Assembly (NCBI GenBank): GCA_017883345.1
Contig: JADGNT010000286.1
Coordinates: 1-6,639 of the forward strand
DNA length: 6,639 bases
Reading direction: 5' to 3'
Source: Candidatus Solibacter sp.
Lineage (GTDB): Bacteria; Acidobacteriota; Terriglobia; Bryobacterales; Bryobacteraceae
The notes below the pieces were generated by a model. The model saw only the letters and a program-made list of their open reading frames with translations. It ran no database searches and was not told the origin of the DNA. Of this stretch, positions 1-6,430 are shown in pieces. The stretch's first letter is position 1. Each line of letters opens with the position of its first letter. The translations under genes and the position numbers were made by a program.

Positions 1-1
1 G

Positions 2-523
2 TCCGTCCAGCAGATCGTCGGCGACGCGAAGGTGTCCAAGCCGGCGTTGTATTATCATTTCCGGGACAAGGCGGACCTGTTCCAGGCGCTGGTCAGCGAA
101 GCGCACGATGAACGGCTGCAAGTCGTGCAGCAGGCGGCGGCGCGCGGGCGCGGGGCGCGCGGCCAGTTGGTGGAAATCCTCGCGGCGTTGTTCGATTATT
201 TTCACAAAAACCGGGACCTGACGCGCATCGCGTTCGCCACCGCGTTCGCCGCTCCCGGCGAGGTGCCGCCGGAACTGAACTATCTGGACCGCTGCCAGCG
301 CAATCTCAAATTCATGCGTTCGCTCATCAAACGCGCGCAGGCAGACGGCGAACTGGACAGCCGGTTTAACTGCCGGGACCTGGCGTATGGTTTTTACGGG
401 CAGGCGCACCTTTACATCGCGGCGCATTTGTTGATGCCGGATTTTCGCCTGAACCGCCGCGCGGCGGAGCGCATCGTGGACTTGTTCCTGACCGGCGCGG
501 GCGCGAAGAAACGGCGGGCTTGA
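2..523 (+). CDS. TetR/AcrR-family transcriptional repressor, N-terminus missing (partial)
   Basis: The frame is open from the first base, so the gene begins upstream of the window. The 173 visible codons end at TGA 521-523. The visible N-terminal part is the second half of a TetR helix-turn-helix: SVQQIVGDAKVSK followed by PALYYHFRDKADLF, matching the family pattern of a short turn, a VSK-type recognition helix and the YYHF-x-x-K signature. A GTG at 32 falls inside this motif and cannot be the true start; roughly 30 residues are probably missing. The remaining ~140 residues are helical and variable, as expected of the ligand-binding and dimerisation domain, and the protein ends in a basic tail (AKKRRA). 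It lies 98 bp upstream of the efflux genes on the same strand, so it most likely represses that operon when unliganded; this is inferred from position. Alanine is written GCG in 22 of 27 cases, unlike the adaptor gene. The ligand cannot be predicted. Confidence 0.9.
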   Translation, partial: SVQQIVGDAKVSKPALYYHFRDKADLFQALVSEAHDERLQVVQQAAARGRGARGQLVEILAALFDYFHKNRDLTRIAFATAFAAPGEVPPELNYLDRCQRNLKFMRSLIKRAQADGELDSRFNCRDLAYGFYGQAHLYIAAHLLMPDFRLNRRAAERIVDLFLTGAGAKKRRA

Positions 524-621
524 AACATTTTTACCGGGAATGATTACCATCGCAAAACCATGAAACGTAAAATTTTGACAGCGCGGCCTTGGATCATCCG
601 CAGCTTTTAGCCAACAACCAT
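524..621 (+). promoter_or_regulatory. Intergenic region between repressor and pump operon; candidate operator/promoter
   Basis: This 98-bp gap is the only sizeable non-coding stretch upstream of the pump genes and the likely place for an operator. An imperfect inverted repeat GTAAAA-t-TTTGAC lies at 567-579 (five of six arm positions pair). It overlaps a perfect TTGACA hexamer at 575-580, which looks like a sigma-70 -35 box. No convincing -10 hexamer is found 15-19 bp downstream, where the sequence is GC-rich, so the promoter assignment is weak. A second small palindrome, GGAT-c-ATCC, is at 591-599. No rho-independent terminator follows the repressor gene, so the operon could also be read from the repressor's own promoter. 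No strong Shine-Dalgarno precedes the ATG at 622. Confidence 0.25.
560..610 (+). other. Short open frame (16 codons) in the pump leader, possible leader peptide
   Basis: ATG at 560-562 opens a frame encoding MKRKILTARPWIIRSF and ends at TAG 608-610, 11 bp before the adaptor ATG. No ribosome binding site is evident in front of it. A frame this short arises often by chance. Its position in the leader of a drug-efflux operon, its basic start and its hydrophobic end make it worth noting as a possible attenuating leader peptide, but nothing in the sequence proves translation. Confidence 0.12.
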
Positions 622-1746
622 ATGAAAAACCTATCTATTCTATGCTTCTTGATCGCGGCGAGTGGGGTGTCCTGCTCCCGCACGCAAGCTCCGCCCTCCC
701 AATTGCCGGAAGTGACGACGGTGACAGTTGCCCGTCAGCCGATTCTGCTGACCACCGAGCTGCCCGGCCGCACGTCTCCCTACCTCATCGCGGAGATCCG
801 GCCCCAGGTCAACGGCCTCATTCAGAAACGCCTGTTCACGGAAGGTTCCGATGTCCAGGCCGGCCAGGAGCTTTATCAGATTGATCCCGCCCCGTTTCAA
901 GCCGCGCTGGACAATACCAAGGCTATTCTGCCGGCTCTCCGGTCGAGGGCTGACCGCTTCAAAGAAGCACTGGTTGACAAAGCGGTCAGCCAGCAGGACT
1001 TCGATGATGCGGATGCCGCTCTGAAACAGGCCGAAGCAGCACTGGAGACGGCCCGCATCAATCTTAATTACACCCATATTGTCTCGCCGATTTCCGGACG
1101 CATCGGCAAATCCACCGTGACGGATGGCGCCATTGTGACGGCGTATCAGCCGCTGGCCCTGGCCACGATTCAGCAACTGGATCCCATTTATGTGGACGTG
1201 CCCCAATCCACCACCGAACTGCTGCGATTGCAGCGCCGCCTGGAGGATGGGCGGCTCACCGGCGGCGGGACGAATGCGAACGAGGTGCAACTCATCCTGG
1301 CGGATGGCACGAAGTATCCATCGGCAGGCACACTGCAATTCCGCGACGTCTCGGTGGATCCGACCACCGCATCCGTGATTCTGCGGGCGGTCTTTCCCAA
1401 CCCGAATGGAGTTCTCCTGCCGGGCATGTTCGTCCGGGCGGTGGTGAAAGAAGGCGTCAACGACCAGGCCATCCTGATACCGCAGCAGGCGGTCTCACGC
1501 GATCCCAAGGGCAATCCCATGGCCTTGATCGTGGACGCCTCCGGCAAGGTCAAGCAACAGATGCTCAGTCTTGACCGAGCCATCGGTGACCAATGGCTTG
1601 TCTCCGAAGGACTTGCGCCCGGCGACCAGGTGATTGCGGAGGGCATGCAAAAAGTGCGGCCCGGCGCCGTGGTGAAAGCCGTGCCCTTTGATGAGGGTCG
1701 GAAACAGCCGGGGAACGCGGCCACGCCGGCCTCAACTTCGAAATAA
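622..1746 (+). CDS. RND efflux periplasmic adaptor (membrane fusion protein, AcrA/MexA type)
   Basis: The 374-aa protein is the periplasmic adaptor that joins the inner-membrane pump to the outer-membrane channel. ATG 622 was chosen because it starts a typical export signal, MKNLSILCFLIAASGVSC, with a probable lipidated Cys18. An in-frame TTG at 589 would add 11 polar residues before this signal and is unlikely. Domains in order: beta-barrel/membrane-proximal strand with TTELPGRTSPYLIAEIRPQV (about 44-63), first lipoyl half with EGSDVQAGQELYQIDPA (75-90), alpha-helical hairpin (about 91-143), second lipoyl half with YTHIVSPISGRIGKS (150-164), then LDPIYVDVPQS (186-196) and LLPGMFVRA (265-273) of the barrel, and WLVSEGL/GDQV/QKVRPG (325-348) of the membrane-proximal domain. 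These match E. coli AcrA nearly block for block. Against recalled AcrA (397 aa) the hairpin is 14 residues shorter. The lipobox is atypical (Gly at -3), and Ser rather than Asp follows the Cys. It is the first gene of the pump operon. Confidence 0.95.
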   Translation: MKNLSILCFLIAASGVSCSRTQAPPSQLPEVTTVTVARQPILLTTELPGRTSPYLIAEIRPQVNGLIQKRLFTEGSDVQAGQELYQIDPAPFQAALDNTKAILPALRSRADRFKEALVDKAVSQQDFDDADAALKQAEAALETARINLNYTHIVSPISGRIGKSTVTDGAIVTAYQPLALATIQQLDPIYVDVPQSTTELLRLQRRLEDGRLTGGGTNANEVQLILADGTKYPSAGTLQFRDVSVDPTTASVILRAVFPNPNGVLLPGMFVRAVVKEGVNDQAILIPQQAVSRDPKGNPMALIVDASGKVKQQMLSLDRAIGDQWLVSEGLAPGDQVIAEGMQKVRPGAVVKAVPFDEGRKQPGNAATPASTSK

Positions 1747-1747
1747 C

Positions 1748-1752
1748 GGAGA
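1748..1752 (+). promoter_or_regulatory. Ribosome binding site of the RND pump gene
   Basis: GGAGA lies just after the adaptor stop codon (1744-1746) and 6 nt before the pump ATG at 1759. It is the clearest Shine-Dalgarno in the window and fixes the pump start. The other starts (622, 4949, 6431) have weak or no such site. Confidence 0.7.
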
Positions 1753-1758
1753 CACGCC

Positions 1759-4700
1759 ATGTTATCGAGATTCTTCCTGAAGCGCCCGGTCTTCGCCTGG
1801 GTCATCGCCATCATCCTGATGGTGGCGGGCCTCCTGGCGATTCACTTCCTGCCGATTTCGCAGTATCCACCCATCGCGCCGCCGTCCATTGCCATCCAAG
1901 CCTTCTATCCGGGGGCGTCGGCGGAGACGGTTGAAAACAGCGTGACGCAGATCATCGAGCAGAAGATGACCGGGTTCGACAAGATGTTGTACCTGTCGGC
2001 GACCAGTGATTCGTCCGGTTCTTCCCGCGTTGAGCTGACGTTCGCGCCGGGGACCGATCCGGACCTGGCCTGGGCCCAGGTGCAGAACAAGCTCCAACTC
2101 GCCATGGCGAACCTGCCGCAGGTGGTGCAGATCTCCGGCGTCAAGGTGAGCAAGAGCACCCGGAACTACCTCTTGATCGTGGGCCTCATTTCCGAGGACG
2201 GAAGCATGGATGGAGATGATTTGCGGGACTATGCCCAATCCAGTATTGAAAAAGTGCTTTCACGCGTTCCAGGGGTGGGTGAGGTGGAGATCTTTGGCGG
2301 CCAGTATGCCATGCGCGTCTGGTTCAATCCCGACAAACTGACCGAGTTCCAAATGACGATTCAAGATGTCATCACCGCGTTGCGGGCATACAACGTGGAA
2401 GTGTCCGCTGGGCAGTTTGGCGGTGTGCCAGCCATTGAAGGCCAGCGCCTGAATGCTGCCATCATTGTTCAAAGCCTGCTGAAGACCCCCGATGAGTTTG
2501 CTGCCATTCCGCTTCGCACCAACCCGGATGGTTCCGTCGTGCGGGTCAAGGACGTGGGACGGACTGAGCTCGGGACCGATACCTACGATATCGTGGCTTA
2601 TCATAACGGCCGGGCCGCTTCCGCTTTGGCGATCCGGCAGGCGGCCGGCGCAAACGCCTTGGAAACGGCGGACAACGTCAGAGCCAAGCTGAAGGAGATG
2701 AGCCAATTCTTCCCCCCGGGCCTGAAAGTCGTTTATCCCTATGACACCACGCCTTTCGTCAAGGTGGCCATCGAAGAAGTCGTCAAGACGCTTTTCGAGG
2801 CAATCCTGCTGGTGTTTCTGGTGATGTATCTGTTCATGGGCAACATGCGGGCCACGCTGATCCCAACCATTGCCGTGCCCGTGGTGATTTTGGGAACGTT
2901 CGCGATTCTGGGTCTCTTCGGGTTTTCCATCAACATGCTCACCATGTTCGCCATGGTGCTCGCCATCGGCCTGCTGGTGGACGACGCCATCGTGGTGGTG
3001 GAGAACGTGGAACGTATCATGAGCGAGGAAGGACTTTCGCCCCTGGAGGCCACCCGCAAGTCCATGGACCAGATCACCAGTGCGTTGATCGGCATCGGGC
3101 TGGTGCTCTCGGCGGTGTTCGGCCCGATGGCGTTTTTCGCCGGCTCCACGGGCGTCATCTACCGCCAGTTTTCCGTGACCATCATCGCCGCCATGCTGCT
3201 CTCGGTGGTGGTGGCCTTGGTGCTGACACCGGTGCTGTGCGCCTCGCTGCTCAAACCCGTGGCCAAAGGGCATGAACCGGCCGAATCGGCTGTCTGGTTC
3301 CTGCGGCCATTTTTCCGATGGTTTGATCGCCTTTTCTTCCGCTCCAGAGATCGCTATTTGCAACTGGTGGGCCACTCCCTCTCCAAAAAAATCCGTTACG
3401 TGGTTATCTTCCTTCTGGTCGTGGCGGCGATGGGATTCTTCTTTAAGCGGATGCCCACCGCCTATCTCCCGGATGAAGACCAGGGAATCCTGATGGTGCA
3501 GGCCATGCTTCCGGCGAACTCGACCCTGGAGCAGACCAAAAAGGTCATGGATGGGGTTAAAGACTATTTTCTGAACCAGGAAAAAGACGCGGTGGAATCC
3601 TGTATGACGGTTTCCGGTATGAACTTCGCCGGTCGGGGACAGAATGCCGGCCTGTCCTTCGTCAAGCTCAAGGATTGGAAACTCCGCGACCGCGCGGACC
3701 TGAAGGTCACCGCTGTGGCGGGAAGAGCCATGGGGGCCTTTTCCCGGATCCGCAACGCGATGGTGTTTGCCTTTCCGCCGCCGGCGGTCGTTGAACTGGG
3801 GATGGCCAAGGGGTTTGATTTTCAGTTGCTGGATCGCGGCGGGTTGGGCCACGATCAATTGATGGCCGCCCGCAACCAGCTTCTCGGCATGGCGGCACAG
3901 AATGCGGCGTCGTCAAACGCCGTGTTAACCAAGGTCCGGCCCAACGGTCTGGAAGACACGCCCGAATACCGGGTGGATGTGGACTGGGAAAAAGCCGGCG
4001 CCTTGGGCGTGCCCATCACCTCGATCCACGATACGATCTCAGCGGCCTTTGGCAGCGCGTATGTGAACGACTTCATTCAAGGCGGACGGGTGAAACGGGT
4101 GTATGCCCAGGCCGACGCTCCCTATCGCATGTTACCCCAGGATCTGGAACGACTTTATGTGCGCAACAACGCGGGTAAAATGGTCCCCTTTTCTTCCTTT
4201 GCGTCCGGCCACTGGACCAGCGGCTCTCCGAAGCTGGAACGCTTCAATGGCTTCCCGTCCCTGAACATCCAGGGTGAGGCCGCGCCGGGAAGGAGTTCCG
4301 GCGAGGCGATGGCGGCCATGGAAGGATTCGTGAAGAAGCTGCCCCAGGGGATCGGCTTTGACTGGAACGGGCTTTCCTACCAGGAGCGGCAGGCGGGCAA
4401 CCAGACGGCTCCGCTTTATGCCTTTTCAATTCTGGTAATCTTCCTGTGTCTGGCGGCCCTGTATGAAAGCTGGCCCATCCCCATCTCGATCCTGCTGGCC
4501 CTGCCCCTGGGGGTCATCGGCGGCATCCTCGGCTCGACTTTCAGGGGCTTGCCCAATGACGTCTATTTCCAGATTGGGCTGTTGACGACCCTCGGTCTGA
4601 CCACCAAGAACGCCATCCTGATCGTCCAGTTCGCCAAGACCCGGGTGGAAGAAGGCATGGGCCTGCTCGAAGCGACTCTGGAAGGAGCCAAACTGAGGCT

Positions 4701-4947
4701 GCGTCCCATCATCATGACCTCGCTGGCCTTCGGCTTCGGCGTCATGCCGCTGGCGTTTGCGAGCGGGGCGGGCGCCGGCGCGCAAAAGGCCATCGGCACC
4801 GCGGTGCTGGGCGGCGTGGTGACCTCCACCTTTCTGGTGACCCTGTTTGCACCGCTCTTCTTTGTGGTAATCGAGAAGACCTTTGGCAAACGCAGCAAGC
4901 AACCAGCGGCCAAGAGCACTGAGAAGACCCCATCTGGAAATCATTAA
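1759..4947 (+). CDS. RND-family multidrug efflux transporter permease (AcrB/MexB type, HAE1)
   Basis: This 1062-aa inner-membrane protein is the proton-driven pump; AcrB has 1049 aa. It opens with the family signature RFFLKRPVFAWVIAI, which begins TM1. A large periplasmic loop (about 29-340) precedes TM2-TM6 (about 341-497), then a second loop (about 561-885) between TM7 and TM8, and TM8-TM12 (about 886-1040). The proton-relay residues are intact: Asp408 and Asp409 in GLLVDDAIVVVENVER, Lys950 in LTTKNAILIVQFAK, and Arg980 and Thr987 in the KLRLRPIIMTS stretch (AcrB D407, D408, K940, R971, T978). The switch-loop core FAGRGQN is at 623-629. Other AcrB blocks include YPYDTTPFVK (326-335), VRPNGLEDTP (726-735), SYQERQAGNQ (873-882) and LAALYESW (898-905). 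Of the six AcrB hydrophobic-trap phenylalanines three remain (179, 623, 634), one is Tyr137, and two are Met616 and Met621. It follows the adaptor by 12 bp. An HAE1 drug or hydrophobic-compound exporter is near certain; the substrates are unknown. Confidence 0.98.
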   Translation: MLSRFFLKRPVFAWVIAIILMVAGLLAIHFLPISQYPPIAPPSIAIQAFYPGASAETVENSVTQIIEQKMTGFDKMLYLSATSDSSGSSRVELTFAPGTDPDLAWAQVQNKLQLAMANLPQVVQISGVKVSKSTRNYLLIVGLISEDGSMDGDDLRDYAQSSIEKVLSRVPGVGEVEIFGGQYAMRVWFNPDKLTEFQMTIQDVITALRAYNVEVSAGQFGGVPAIEGQRLNAAIIVQSLLKTPDEFAAIPLRTNPDGSVVRVKDVGRTELGTDTYDIVAYHNGRAASALAIRQAAGANALETADNVRAKLKEMSQFFPPGLKVVYPYDTTPFVKVAIEEVVKTLFEAILLVFLVMYLFMGNMRATLIPTIAVPVVILGTFAILGLFGFSINMLTMFAMVLAIGLLVDDAIVVVENVERIMSEEGLSPLEATRKSMDQITSALIGIGLVLSAVFGPMAFFAGSTGVIYRQFSVTIIAAMLLSVVVALVLTPVLCASLLKPVAKGHEPAESAVWFLRPFFRWFDRLFFRSRDRYLQLVGHSLSKKIRYVVIFLLVVAAMGFFFKRMPTAYLPDEDQGILMVQAMLPANSTLEQTKKVMDGVKDYFLNQEKDAVESCMTVSGMNFAGRGQNAGLSFVKLKDWKLRDRADLKVTAVAGRAMGAFSRIRNAMVFAFPPPAVVELGMAKGFDFQLLDRGGLGHDQLMAARNQLLGMAAQNAASSNAVLTKVRPNGLEDTPEYRVDVDWEKAGALGVPITSIHDTISAAFGSAYVNDFIQGGRVKRVYAQADAPYRMLPQDLERLYVRNNAGKMVPFSSFASGHWTSGSPKLERFNGFPSLNIQGEAAPGRSSGEAMAAMEGFVKKLPQGIGFDWNGLSYQERQAGNQTAPLYAFSILVIFLCLAALYESWPIPISILLALPLGVIGGILGSTFRGLPNDVYFQIGLLTTLGLTTKNAILIVQFAKTRVEEGMGLLEATLEGAKLRLRPIIMTSLAFGFGVMPLAFASGAGAGAQKAIGTAVLGGVVTSTFLVTLFAPLFFVVIEKTFGKRSKQPAAKSTEKTPSGNH

Positions 4948-4948
4948 A

Positions 4949-6397
4949 ATGAACAAGACCGTTTTTCTTCTATTGCTTGGAATTGTCATCGTCCCGGCCG
5001 GTTGCACAATGGCCCCGAAATACACCCGGTCGAAAGCCCCGGTCCCGGCCGAATGGCCGAACGGCGCCGCCTACGCCTCTCAACTCTCAACCAACAACTA
5101 TCAACTCCCGGAATGGCAGGAATTCTTCTCCGACGAGAAGCTTCAACAAGTCATCGGGACGGCCTTGACGAACAACCGTGACCTGCGGATTGCCGCCTTG
5201 AATGTGGAACGCTCCCGGGCGATGTACCACATTCAACGAGCCCAACTGTTCCCCACGATCAATGCCTACGGCAGCGGGATCAAAGAGCGCGTGCCCGCCG
5301 ATCTTTCGTCTTCTGGAAGCCGGCAGATCGTCGAACGCTACGATGCCAATCTCGGCGTCGCATCCTGGGAAATCGACTTCTTCGGCCGCATTCGCAGCTT
5401 TAAGGATCGGGCCTTGGAGGAATATCTGGCCACGGAGCAGGCTCGCCGCAGCGCACAGATACTGCTGGTATCCTCGGTTGCCAACGCCTATCTGACCCTG
5501 GCCGCGGATCGGGAGAATCTGACCCTGGCGGAAAACACGCTGGCGTCCCAGCAGGATGCCTACAATTTGATCAAGCGCCGCCATGATCTTGACCTCGTGT
5601 CCGACCTGGACCTTTATCGCGTGCAAACGCAAGTGGACGCCGCCCGCCGGGACGTCGCCCTCTACACGCAACAAGTGGCGCAAGGTGAAAATGCCTTGAA
5701 CCTTTTGACTGGCTCTCCGGTGCCGGGCGAACTTTTGCCAACGGAGCTGGGCCGTATCAGCCCGCCCAAAGAGATTGCTACCGGCCTGTCCTCCGAGGTG
5801 CTGCTGCGCCGGCCTGATGTTCTTCAAGCCGAGGATCTGCTCAAGGCGGCCAATGCCGACATCGGCGCCGCCCGGGCGGCATTTTTCCCGCGCATTTCCC
5901 TGACGGCTGCCATTGGCACCTCCAGCAGCGAGCTTTCCGGACTCTTCAAGGCCGGCTCGGGTGCCTGGAGCTATGCGCCGGAAATTGTGATGCCAATTTT
6001 CGATGCCCGCACGTGGTCGGCGAATAGGGCCGCCAAAGTGCAACGGGAAATCGCCGTGACCCAATACGAGAAGGCGATTCAGAGCGCCTTCAGGGAGGTG
6101 GCCGACGCCCTGGCCGTGCGCGGCACGGTGGACCAGCAGGTGGCGGCGCAACAATCCCTGGTCAATGCTCTCGCAGAAACCTACCGCCTTTCCAACTCCC
6201 GTTATGACAAGGGAATTGACAACTACCTCAGCGTTCTTGATGCGCAACGGTCCCTCTTCGCAGCGCAGCAGGGTCTTGTTTTCCTCCGCTTGGCGAAGCT
6301 CGCCAACGATGTGCAGCTTTACGCCGTGTTGGGTGGCGGCTGGCAAACCGGGCCATCACCCGCTCCCGCCGCCAGGTCCGGTTCTCCACAAAAGTAA
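4949..6397 (+). CDS. Outer-membrane efflux channel lipoprotein (OprM/NodT family)
   Basis: The 482-aa protein is the TolC-like trimeric exit duct. ATG 4949 lies one base after the pump stop and starts a lipoprotein signal, MNKTVFLLLLGIVIVPAGC, with Cys19. An upstream in-frame ATG at 4883 would overlap the pump by 65 bp and bury this signal, so it was rejected. After the Cys come MAPKYTRSKAPVPAEW (21-36), the usual NodT/OprM opening, and the two outer-membrane-factor repeats. The first contains NNRDLRIAALNVE (75-87), ASWEIDFFGRIRS (138-150) and a helix-turn-helix near 210-222. The second contains LLRRPDVLQAE (285-295), NADIGAARAAFFPRISLTA (302-320), ELSGLFKAGSGAW (328-340), QYEKAIQSAFREVADALAVRGT (372-393, broken by ordinary substitutions) and DNYLSVLDAQRSLF (424-437). 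It ends with the LGGGW motif (461-465), as in OprM. A 7-bp tandem repeat lies in its N-terminal linker. Translation is probably coupled to the pump; only a weak GGAAA (4936-4940) precedes the ATG. Confidence 0.96.
   Translation: MNKTVFLLLLGIVIVPAGCTMAPKYTRSKAPVPAEWPNGAAYASQLSTNNYQLPEWQEFFSDEKLQQVIGTALTNNRDLRIAALNVERSRAMYHIQRAQLFPTINAYGSGIKERVPADLSSSGSRQIVERYDANLGVASWEIDFFGRIRSFKDRALEEYLATEQARRSAQILLVSSVANAYLTLAADRENLTLAENTLASQQDAYNLIKRRHDLDLVSDLDLYRVQTQVDAARRDVALYTQQVAQGENALNLLTGSPVPGELLPTELGRISPPKEIATGLSSEVLLRRPDVLQAEDLLKAANADIGAARAAFFPRISLTAAIGTSSSELSGLFKAGSGAWSYAPEIVMPIFDARTWSANRAAKVQREIAVTQYEKAIQSAFREVADALAVRGTVDQQVAAQQSLVNALAETYRLSNSRYDKGIDNYLSVLDAQRSLFAAQQGLVFLRLAKLANDVQLYAVLGGGWQTGPSPAPAARSGSPQK
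5080..5107 (+). repeat. Four-unit heptanucleotide tandem repeat inside the channel gene
   Basis: Four consecutive 7-bp units are present: TCAACTC (5080-5086), TCAACCA (5087-5093), ACAACTA (5094-5100) and TCAACTC (5101-5107). Units one and four are identical; the middle two differ at two positions each. The tract encodes most of the segment SQLSTNNYQLP (residues 44-54 of the channel), a non-conserved linker between the lipoprotein anchor and the first conserved helix. Because 7 is not a multiple of 3, gain or loss of one unit would shift the frame near the start of the gene. Confidence 0.65.
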
Positions 6398-6430
6398 CGC
6401 CGCAACTGATTTCCGAAAACTCATTCTCCC
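6398..6430 (+). other. Short spacer between channel gene and second adaptor
   Basis: The 33 bp contain no hairpin followed by a T-run, no obvious promoter hexamers and no clear Shine-Dalgarno before ATG 6431. An in-frame TGA at 6407-6409 with no ATG after it limits how far upstream the next gene can start. The spacing and lack of a terminator are compatible with read-through from the RND operon. Confidence 0.4.

Noticed and set aside
32..523. GTG at 32 as the start of the TetR gene
   Set aside because: The upstream codons 2-31 continue the helix-turn-helix in frame, so the GTG encodes an internal valine and the gene is cut by the window edge.
589..621. TTG 589 as the adaptor start
   Set aside because: It would place 11 polar residues ahead of a normal export signal. 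ATG 622 begins that signal exactly.
640..1338. Antisense open frame opposite the adaptor gene
   Set aside because: It is a shadow of the adaptor's codons with no recognisable motif or ribosome binding site.
2260..3858. Long open frame (532 codons) on the - strand inside the pump gene
   Set aside because: It lies entirely antisense to a pump gene with full-length, unambiguous homology. Its product is His/Gln/Gly-rich and low in complexity, as expected from the reverse complement of GC-rich transmembrane codons, and it shows no recognisable domain.
4883..4948. ATG 4883 as the channel start
   Set aside because: It would overlap the pump's C-terminal coding region by 65 bp and put a basic extension before the lipoprotein signal that begins at ATG 4949.
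5087..6346. Long open frame (419 codons) on the - strand inside the channel gene
   Set aside because: It mirrors the well-supported OprM-type gene, has no domain I recognise, and its openness is explained by codon bias on the opposite strand.
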